Translations under genes and position numbers: made by a program
Assembly (NCBI GenBank): GCA_964624465.1
Contig: CAZUZD010000014.1
Span: 1 to 45,355 of the forward strand
DNA length: 45,355 bases
Reading direction: 5' to 3'
Source of the DNA: CAZUZD01 sp964624465
GTDB taxonomy: Bacteria > Planctomycetota > Planctomycetia > Isosphaerales > Isosphaeraceae
Notes under the pieces: generated by a model
The model's database searches: none
Told to the model about the DNA's origin: nothing
Seen by the model: the letters and a program-made list of their open reading frames with translations, nothing else
Shown: piece after piece, positions 18,365 to 25,244 of the stretch
How positions within the stretch are numbered: the first letter of the stretch is position 1
How the letters are laid out: each line of letters starts with the position of its first letter

Positions 18365-19323
18365 GCGCGGAGTGGTTGCTGGGGATCGACGGCGGCGGCA
18401 CCTCGACCATCGCCTGGCTGGCCGACGCGGGTGGTCGTGTGCTCGGGCGTGGTCGCTCCGGGCCCTCGAACCCCAAGGCCGTGGGTACCGAAACGGCCCT
18501 GGCCGCACTCCGGGACGCACGCGCCGGAGCGTTCCAGGACGCGGGGCTGACACCCGCGACCGTCGCGATGGCGTGCCTGGGTCTGGCCGGCTTCGATCGG
18601 CCGGAGGACCGGGCGCTGCTGAGCGACTGGTCCGAATCGGTCTTCCCCGCGCGCCGGCACGAGCTGGTCAACGACGGCGATCTGGTCATCGCCGCCGGCA
18701 CGCCCGACGGCTGGGGCCTGGGCCTGATCGCCGGCACCGGCTCGATCGCCGTCGGGCGGGCTCCCGATGGTCGTCGCGCCCGGGCCGGCGGCTGGGGCCA
18801 CATCTTCGGCGACGAGGGCAGCGCCTACGGGGTCGCCGTCGCCGGGCTGCGACTCACCGCCCGACGTGCCGACGGCCGCGTCATGCCCCAACGGGACCTC
18901 GACGCCCTGACCCCGTTGATCTGCGAGGCGCTGGCGGTCGCAACCCCCGAGAGGCTCGTGACCGCCATCTACAGCGGGGAGTTCGACCGGACCCGGATCG
19001 CCAGCCTGGCGCCGCTCGTGGCCGAGGCCGCCCGCCGCGGGGACGGGCGGGCGGACGCCCTGGTGAGTGAGGCCGCTCAGCACCTGGCGGAGACGGCGAC
19101 GGCCGTAGCCCGCGGGCTGAACCTGCTCGATTCCGACGTGTTCCCGCCCCTGGCCCTGGCCGGTGGGTTCCTGCTCGGCACCACCTCGCTCCGGGCGCGC
19201 TTGCTTGACCACCTCCAGGTCCTTTCTCCTGGTGCTCCGGTGGTCGCGACCGAGGTACTCGAGCCGGTTGCCGGCGCCATCTCGCTGGCCCGCCGGCTCC
19301 ATCAGGGGCTGGGCTCCACCTGA
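18361..19323 (+). CDS. BadF/BadG-type sugar kinase, probable N-acetylhexosamine kinase
   Basis: A 320-residue ASKHA-fold kinase. The phosphate-binding GIDGGGTSTIAWLAD is at about 8-22, LVNDGDLVIAAG at about 101-112, LIAGTGSIAVG at about 121-131, and GGWGHIFGDEGSAYG at about 142-156, the last being the pattern of GlcNAc kinases of the BadF/BcrA family. Coupled to murQ through ATGA, it probably phosphorylates MurNAc or GlcNAc released from the wall, supplying MurQ with its substrate or feeding the product into amino-sugar metabolism. The exact sugar cannot be read from the sequence. There is no anhydro-MurNAc kinase (AnmK) nearby. Confidence 0.85.
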   Translation: MSAEWLLGIDGGGTSTIAWLADAGGRVLGRGRSGPSNPKAVGTETALAALRDARAGAFQDAGLTPATVAMACLGLAGFDRPEDRALLSDWSESVFPARRHELVNDGDLVIAAGTPDGWGLGLIAGTGSIAVGRAPDGRRARAGGWGHIFGDEGSAYGVAVAGLRLTARRADGRVMPQRDLDALTPLICEALAVATPERLVTAIYSGEFDRTRIASLAPLVAEAARRGDGRADALVSEAAQHLAETATAVARGLNLLDSDVFPPLALAGGFLLGTTSLRARLLDHLQVLSPGAPVVATEVLEPVAGAISLARRLHQGLGST

Positions 19324-19370
19324 TCACCGTCCGCGAACTGACCATTCGACTTCGACCGAGGAATCTCGTG

Positions 19371-19862
19371 ATGGACGACACGATCGTGCTGCGGGTCGAC
19401 GGGGCCGTCGAGGCGCCGCTGGCCCTGAGCTACCGTGACCTGGAGGCGATCTCCGAGCCCCACCGGGTCCAGGACGTGTCGCGGTTCCAGCCCGCGCGCA
19501 GGGGGGATGGCGTGACCCTGGAGTGCCTGCTGGAGCGGGTGCGGCCGCGTCCCGAGGCGAACTACCTGACCCTGCACGCCGAGCGTGATGACTTCCACGT
19601 CTCGATCCCCCTGGCCGCCACCCGCGCCGAGGGGATCGTCGTCTACCGCCTCGATGGTGGCCCCATGACCGCCGCGCAGGGCGGGCCGATCCGGTTCCTG
19701 ATCAAGGACCCGACGGCCTGCCACACCTCGGAACTCGACGACTGCGCCAACGTGAAGTTCCTGGACCGGATCGAGCTCAGCGTCCGGCGCGGCCGCGACA
19801 CCAGGCCGTCGGACGAGGCCGAGCACGCCGCCCTGCACGCCCGCCAGGCGGACGCGGGCTGA
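19371..19862 (+). CDS. Small molybdopterin-oxidoreductase (SUOX-fold) domain protein
   Basis: A 163-residue protein with the core pattern of the sulfite-oxidase/YedY molybdopterin domain: VDGAVEAPLALSYRDLEAI, GVTLECLLERV, YRLDGGPMTAAQGGPIRFLI and the end motif CANVKFLDRIEL. It is much shorter than catalytic enzymes, and the segment where the molybdenum-ligating cysteine should lie (VQDVSRFQPARRGDG) has no cysteine. It is therefore likely a cofactor-poor or non-catalytic member. There is no Tat signal. ATG at 19371 has GAGGA 8 bases upstream; a GTG at 19368 is an alternative. Confidence 0.75.
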   Translation: MDDTIVLRVDGAVEAPLALSYRDLEAISEPHRVQDVSRFQPARRGDGVTLECLLERVRPRPEANYLTLHAERDDFHVSIPLAATRAEGIVVYRLDGGPMTAAQGGPIRFLIKDPTACHTSELDDCANVKFLDRIELSVRRGRDTRPSDEAEHAALHARQADAG

Positions 19863-19879
19863 ACGGGATCCGGGTCACG

Positions 19880-20413
19880 TCACTGGCTGAAGACCTGCAG
19901 GAACCGCAGGGTCAGGATCGTGATGGCGACGGCGGCGAAGACGACGACGGAGACCAGCACGCCCGCCGAGGCGATCTCGCGGGCGGCGGTGGGGCCGGGT
20001 GCGTCCGGGTCGCCGTGGGCGCGGGCCAGGGTGTCGACGGCGCTGTGATTGAGCTCGGCGATCAGGACCAGGGCGGCCCCCAGGCAGAGCAGGCACCACT
20101 GAAGCGGGCCGACGCCGATCAGGGCGGCCGTGAGCGCCAGGAACAGGCCGCGATAGGCGTGGACGAAGAAGCTGGAGTCGCCCCGGAAGGCGTGCTTGAT
20201 GCCGCGGATGCCGGCGGCCCCTTTCTCGCGAGCGTTGCGGCGCCCGGCGCGCGGGGTCCACTCGGGCAGCTCCTCGAACTGCGCCAGGCGGGCGTCGAGG
20301 TCGTCCTCCTCGACCGATCGAGCCTGGGCTCGATCGACGCGGCGGACGGGCGGCCCGGCGGCGGTCGGGGGACGATCGGGATCCGGTCCGTTCGGTGCCA
20401 AGGGCGTGCTCAT
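19880..20413 (-). CDS. DgkA-like diacylglycerol/undecaprenol kinase
   Basis: A 177-residue protein with a soluble N-terminal part of about 75 residues and three hydrophobic segments (about 86-104, 106-122 and 150-172), the topology of the DgkA family. The family motif is present as IAELNHSAVDTL, and the second as ARE-IASAGV in the place of a-K-D-x-x-s-A-A-V, so the conserved Lys is replaced by Arg. Such enzymes phosphorylate diacylglycerol or undecaprenol in the inner membrane. The ATG overlaps the stop of the upstream gene (TGATG), so translation is coupled to the LptD-like gene. Confidence 0.82.
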   Translation of the reverse strand: MSTPLAPNGPDPDRPPTAAGPPVRRVDRAQARSVEEDDLDARLAQFEELPEWTPRAGRRNAREKGAAGIRGIKHAFRGDSSFFVHAYRGLFLALTAALIGVGPLQWCLLCLGAALVLIAELNHSAVDTLARAHGDPDAPGPTAAREIASAGVLVSVVVFAAVAITILTLRFLQVFSQ

Positions 20414-23400
20414 CACTGGGTCGGGGCGAATCGGGAGTCGAACCGCGTGCCCACCGCCGAGCCCAGCCGCACGTTCGGGCTGAACCGGGGGGCAATCTCG
20501 AATCCGACCGTGTAGTTTTGCCGCTGGGGGTCGACCGAGAGGCCGAGCGAGGTCAGGAAGTCGGCCCCGACCTTGGTCACCGAGACGGTCGAGCCGAGGA
20601 GGATGCCGTTGCCGAAGTCATAGCTGGTCGCGAACGACGTGTACCACTTCGGGCTCATCCAGTAGTTGTACGCGACGTTCAGGGCCGAGGTCTGGATCGT
20701 GCCCGTGTTGATGATCGAGTACCCGAAGTAGATGCTGCCGCGCGGCGGGCGGTTCACGTTCACGCCGGCGGTGATCACCTTCAGGCCGAACGGGTCGTTC
20801 GTCTTGCGGGGGTTGGTCACGAGGATCGGGTCCCCCTGCACGTCCCAGAACTCGAACCAGCCGGTGGAGACGATGCTGGTCCGGTCGCCGATGAACCACT
20901 CGTAATTGTACATGTTCTGGCCGAACGGTTCGCCGAAATTGTCGCGGCTGGCATTCGGGTAGTAGGTCGTCTGCAGGTCCAGCACCATGTAGTCCACGAT
21001 CCGGCGGCGTCCTTCCGGGCCGCGCTTGGTCTGGAGTCGCTGGTGCAGCCCGAACTTCACCGTCATCAGGTCCGACTGGAGGTCGGGCGTGAAGACGACC
21101 GGGTTCAGGGCCCGGCGGAGCATCAGGAACCGGGGGTCATACTGCATCGGCAGCAGGCCGCCCACGTAGTTCGTGAGCGCGAAGTAGCGCCGGGTCAGCT
21201 CGTAGGTGTCGTCGTCGTACTGATCCTGGACCCCGATCTGCTCAAGGTTGACCGACGAGTAGGCGGTCCGGAAGTCGACGTCGAAGTTGATCTTGTGCGC
21301 CAGGCCGTGGACGTTGAGCAGCTCGCTCTCGACCGTGTCGAACGTCCGCCAGGCCATCATGTTGGCCCGGATGCCGCCGGCGCCCCAGGCCCGGCCCATC
21401 GACTGGTTGTCGAGCTGATTGGTCCAGCCCATGAGCTGGCCCTGGCCATACGGCACCAGTCGCAGGAACCCGAGGTCCAGCGGCATCTCGAGCTGCTGCG
21501 TGGTCCACGCCCGGCCCGCCGAGAACGGCCCGCTGGTGTTGGAGACCGGGTCGTAGGGCAGGAACGCGAAAATGTTCGGGTTGTTGACCTCGACGGCCGT
21601 GTGCACGTTGGCGTAGTCGGCTCCCCAGTTCTGCGAGTAGCTGAAGAGGTTGGAGAACAGCGAGTCACCGAGGCGGTAATACTCCAGCTTGGGCAGCCAC
21701 TGGGTGTCGGTGAGCCAGGGCATCAGGTTGGCCTGGGTCGTCACCGTGGTGGCCGTGTTGCGGTGCTGGTAGATCAGGTACGCCTTGGTGTCCTGGTCCA
21801 GACCGGAGTCGAAGAGCCGCTTGTAGTACTGCTCGAGGAATTGCCGGTCGGTGTAGCTGGCGGCCTCCACCTGGATCCGGAAATCGTCGGTGTCCTCGGC
21901 GTCGGGGCCGAGCAACGACTGCATGTGGCGGAACAGGAACCGGCCGCGGTAGGTCTCGAACGACGGGACGCTGTCGCGCTGATAACCCCGCTTGCCGGCG
22001 CCCGGAGGCCCGAAGGTCACGATCGCGGGACCGGAGCCGAGCACGTCGATGCCGGTGTCGCGGATTCCCCACATGTCCAGGTAACCGAAGTACGGCTTGT
22101 CCACCCCGCGCCCGGGGCTGCGGCCATAGGGGTCGGTCAGGTTCCCGATCACGTCGTTGCCGAACCAGCCCAGCTCGGTGCCCACGGCGGGACCGCGCAT
22201 GCTCAGGTAGTCGGCGTCGAAGTTCCAGGTGTCGATCCACTTCGGCTTCTGGATGCCGAGCAGCTTGAAGGCGCTGAAGTCGAAGAGGAACTGGTTGCCG
22301 AAGTAGTTGCCATAGCGGTACGAGAAGTTCTGGAGCGGCGGCTCCAGGTCGTCGGTGGTCCGGATTCTTGGCCAGTAGAAGAACGGGACCGGGCCGATGT
22401 AGTAGACGTTTTGTCGCGAGTCGATCAGCCAGCTCGTGTCCTTGACCGGCTGCCCGTCCGGGCCGCGCATCGCGGCGCCGCTGAACGGGTCGGTCATCGG
22501 CTCCTCGACCTGGCTGATGTCCACCGATCGGGCGTCGAAACGGTAGCCGGGCTTGGGGAAGCGGCTACCGGTCGAGGTCGTCTGGTCGGCCGAGATCCGC
22601 GCCGGTCCGAGGCTGAGCCGCCCCTGAGGGTCGACCAGCTCGGGGCGGAACTGATTGATCACCGCTCCCTTGGTGCGGATCGGCGCGATCAAGCCCGGGG
22701 TGAAGACGTTGAACTCGGCATTCAGGGCGATCACCCGCTCGGTGCGGAAGTCGAAGTAGACCTGCTCGCCCCGGAACGACCGCTGATCGTTCGGGCCGGC
22801 GAGCTTGAGCTCGTCGATCCGGATCATGACGTCGCCTTCGAGGTAGGCCTCCAGCGGCTGGTCGGGGTCCTGGGCCATGGGCGTGCCCAGCCCGGGGGCC
22901 GCGGCGGCCCCGTCGGCCTTGGGTCGGGTCCAGATGACCACGCTATCGGCGGCGGCGTCGACGCGGCCGCGGCCGGGGATCTCCGAGATGATGATCAGGC
23001 CGCCCCGGATCGTGTAGATCATCGAGCCGTCGGCCCCGCGCTGGGGCGACTCGAAGATCGGGCGCCGGCCGCCATAGCGCGGGGTGATCGTCCAGGTCCG
23101 CCGGCTCCCCGGCATCAGCGGCGCAGGCCCCATCTCCCCTTCGACGAACGGCACGCCGGGGGGGAGGTTGGCCGGCGGGATCGTGGGAGACGGCACGTCG
23201 CCGTCGGGCAGCGGCACGGCGTCGGTCGGAGGCGGCAGCGGCTGGAGGTCGTCCAGTTCGGCGTCCGGCGCGTTCATGTCGTCGCCGGGGCCCATGTTCA
23301 TGGGGTCGCCACCAGGCGGGACCCCGAGCGCCCCGTCATCCGGGAGCTGCGTCCGCTGGGCCCCCGGGTCGAGGGTCGCGGCGGGCTCCAGGGGCGGGAC

Positions 23401-24057
23401 GGACAGGCTGCCGGCGTCGGTCGTCGGGACGTTCGCCGGTGGCAGGTCCGGGGCCTCGGCAACCGATTCCGCCACCAGCAGCGCGGGCGGCGAATCTGCC
23501 AGTTCCGGGGCCTGAGGCGGGTCGGCGGCCGCGACCTCGGTCGCATCCGGTGCCGGGTTGGCCGGGAATCCCGCCGCCAGGAGGTCGAGCCCCGCGGGTG
23601 GGCCATCAAGCCGGCCCAGCCCGCCCGGGGTCAGGGACCGCAGCGTGGGCAGGCTGGCAGTGGCCAGGGCCAGCCGCAGGGTCTCGGAGGGCGCGTCCGA
23701 GGGATTGGCGTCCAGGCTGCGGGCGTCACCCGCGGCAAAAACCTCGACGGCGGCCACGGGTTGTGCGGCCCCGGCAACCGCGAGCGATCGGATCCGGATC
23801 AGGGCGCGGCCAGCGCGCACGCCCGCCGTGCCCTGGCTGACCTCGGCATGGCCGTCGAGCCACACCCAGCGGTCGCCGCCGGCATCCCAGTGTCGCACCC
23901 GATCACCGGCCAGCACGATCGTGGCGTCGGCTGGGTTGGGCGGGTCATCGGCAGCGCGCACCGTCAGCGTCAGCCCCGCGATCAGCACCATCGTCAGTGC
24001 CAGGCAGAGCCGGCTGGGACCGCGTCTCGGCCACCAGGTCTGGTCTTCACCCCGCAC
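20413..24057 (-). CDS. LptD/OstA-like outer-membrane protein with long Pro-rich insert
   Basis: A 1214-residue exported protein. A signal peptide (RGPSRLCLALTMVLIAGLTLTVRAAD, cut near residue 36) is followed by an OstA-like beta segment (about 45-90, ATIVLAGDRVRHWD). An approximately 240-residue Pro/Ala/Asp-rich linker (about 110-350) comes next, then a second OstA-like part (IYTIRGGLIIISEIPGRGRVD and LEAYLEGDVMIRIDELKLAG) and a long aromatic-rich C-terminal region of alternating strands (about 560-1214) typical of a transmembrane beta-barrel. LptD inserts lipopolysaccharide in the outer membrane. Whether planctomycetes use it for LPS is unresolved. GTG at 24057 places the signal correctly; an ATG at 24174 adds 39 unlikely residues. 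Confidence 0.78.
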   Translation of the reverse strand: MRGEDQTWWPRRGPSRLCLALTMVLIAGLTLTVRAADDPPNPADATIVLAGDRVRHWDAGGDRWVWLDGHAEVSQGTAGVRAGRALIRIRSLAVAGAAQPVAAVEVFAAGDARSLDANPSDAPSETLRLALATASLPTLRSLTPGGLGRLDGPPAGLDLLAAGFPANPAPDATEVAAADPPQAPELADSPPALLVAESVAEAPDLPPANVPTTDAGSLSVPPLEPAATLDPGAQRTQLPDDGALGVPPGGDPMNMGPGDDMNAPDAELDDLQPLPPPTDAVPLPDGDVPSPTIPPANLPPGVPFVEGEMGPAPLMPGSRRTWTITPRYGGRRPIFESPQRGADGSMIYTIRGGLIIISEIPGRGRVDAAADSVVIWTRPKADGAAAAPGLGTPMAQDPDQPLEAYLEGDVMIRIDELKLAGPNDQRSFRGEQVYFDFRTERVIALNAEFNVFTPGLIAPIRTKGAVINQFRPELVDPQGRLSLGPARISADQTTSTGSRFPKPGYRFDARSVDISQVEEPMTDPFSGAAMRGPDGQPVKDTSWLIDSRQNVYYIGPVPFFYWPRIRTTDDLEPPLQNFSYRYGNYFGNQFLFDFSAFKLLGIQKPKWIDTWNFDADYLSMRGPAVGTELGWFGNDVIGNLTDPYGRSPGRGVDKPYFGYLDMWGIRDTGIDVLGSGPAIVTFGPPGAGKRGYQRDSVPSFETYRGRFLFRHMQSLLGPDAEDTDDFRIQVEAASYTDRQFLEQYYKRLFDSGLDQDTKAYLIYQHRNTATTVTTQANLMPWLTDTQWLPKLEYYRLGDSLFSNLFSYSQNWGADYANVHTAVEVNNPNIFAFLPYDPVSNTSGPFSAGRAWTTQQLEMPLDLGFLRLVPYGQGQLMGWTNQLDNQSMGRAWGAGGIRANMMAWRTFDTVESELLNVHGLAHKINFDVDFRTAYSSVNLEQIGVQDQYDDDTYELTRRYFALTNYVGGLLPMQYDPRFLMLRRALNPVVFTPDLQSDLMTVKFGLHQRLQTKRGPEGRRRIVDYMVLDLQTTYYPNASRDNFGEPFGQNMYNYEWFIGDRTSIVSTGWFEFWDVQGDPILVTNPRKTNDPFGLKVITAGVNVNRPPRGSIYFGYSIINTGTIQTSALNVAYNYWMSPKWYTSFATSYDFGNGILLGSTVSVTKVGADFLTSLGLSVDPQRQNYTVGFEIAPRFSPNVRLGSAVGTRFDSRFAPTQ

Positions 24058-24530
24058 GGCACGTCCCCCGCTCGACTCGCCCGCCCCGGGCCGCCATCCT
24101 TGGCGACACCTCGCAGACGCTCCGCTCGCGTGGTCCTGACCGGCCCGACCCTGAGCACCCGGCCCGATTCCCACGCGGGGAGCCGGGCCAGAGCGAGGGG
24201 ACGAGCGACGTACAACGGCCGATCCTGGGGGGTAAATCGACGGCGCGGTGAGGCCAGAGACGTGTGGTCAGAACGACCGTCGCGGACAGTAGCCGTTCAT
24301 CCCGGGGGCGTCAACCCGAGGAATCCACCGATCCCTGCGCGGTACTCGGGGGGGCCCGTGTCGCCGCCGACTCCGCCCGATCCGCCAGCCAGCTTCAGCC
24401 CGGGAGTCGTTCCCGCGCAGGAGCAGTCCCTTGACTGCGTCGATCGAAACGCGAGACTCGGCTGGGTCGTCCGGGGCCACAACGCCCCCGGGACGCGATC
24501 CGCGTCGAGGCCGCACGCCGGGAGTCCGGA
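24058..24530. other. 473-base divergent intergenic region
   Basis: Between the LptD-like and GNAT genes. If the LptD-like gene starts at 24174 instead of 24057, about a quarter of this is coding. No convincing small gene, tRNA or strong hairpin was seen; promoters for both genes should lie here. Confidence 0.4.
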
Positions 24531-25220
24531 ATGGCAACGCCACCGCCGCCCGAATCGATCCTGCACCCGACCGAGGCTGGTCCGCTCAACCTGCACGTCT
24601 GCCGCGACGGCGATGGCCACGACGACGGCTGGGTCGAGCTCTATACGGAAGCGTTCCCACCCGATCAGCGGCAGGATCTGGACGACCTCCGGGCCCAGCT
24701 CCTCGTGGGTTCGATGGAGCTGGACGAGACCCGGGACGACACCGGCCGGCTGGTCTGCATGTCCGTGACCGAGGTCTTCACCGGGACGGGACCGGACTTC
24801 CTGCTGGCCTGCTACACCGCGACGCGTCCCGACCTGCGTTCGCAGGGGATCGGGTCGGTGCATCGCCGCAAGCTGGCCGAGCTGCTCCAGGGGGAGTACC
24901 CCCGGGCGCTGGGGCTGTTCAGCGAGATCGAATCGACCCGCGAGCCCGGCCTCGACGCCGCCACCCGGACGCTCCGGGAACGCCGGCTCGCCTTCTTCCT
25001 GAGGCTGGGCGTGCAGCGGATCGACCTCGATTACCTGTTCCCGAGCTTCACGCCCGGCACCGCGCCCCTGCACGGCGAGCTGCTCTGGCTCCCGTTCGGT
25101 TCGGCCGCACTCGACCGGGACCTGCTGCGGTCGGTCCTGACGCGGATCTACACCGAGGGGTACGGGGTGCCGACGGGCGACCCGTTCCTGACCCGGGCCC
25201 TGGCGACGGCCGGGGTCTGA
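24531..25220 (+). CDS. GNAT-family acetyltransferase-like protein
   Basis: A 229-residue protein. The acetyl-CoA-binding signature of GNAT enzymes appears as TRPDLRSQGIGSVHRRKLAELL at about 103-124, preceded by strands (LVCMSVTEVFTG and FLLACYTAT) of the fold. The C-terminal half includes FFLRLGVQRIDLDYLFPSF, where GNATs carry the last strand pair, and a tail unique to this protein. The substrate cannot be told. ATG at 24531 lies directly before MATPPPPESILHP. It stands alone, converging on the large oxidoreductase gene with only 24 bases between. Confidence 0.72.
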   Translation: MATPPPPESILHPTEAGPLNLHVCRDGDGHDDGWVELYTEAFPPDQRQDLDDLRAQLLVGSMELDETRDDTGRLVCMSVTEVFTGTGPDFLLACYTATRPDLRSQGIGSVHRRKLAELLQGEYPRALGLFSEIESTREPGLDAATRTLRERRLAFFLRLGVQRIDLDYLFPSFTPGTAPLHGELLWLPFGSAALDRDLLRSVLTRIYTEGYGVPTGDPFLTRALATAGV

Positions 25221-25244
25221 ACTCTTGCCGCTGCCGGTCCAGGC

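Noticed and set aside
20395..24768. 1457-residue plus-strand open frame
   Set aside because: Antisense to the LptD-like gene, no recognisable domain, and composition of a GC-driven shadow frame.
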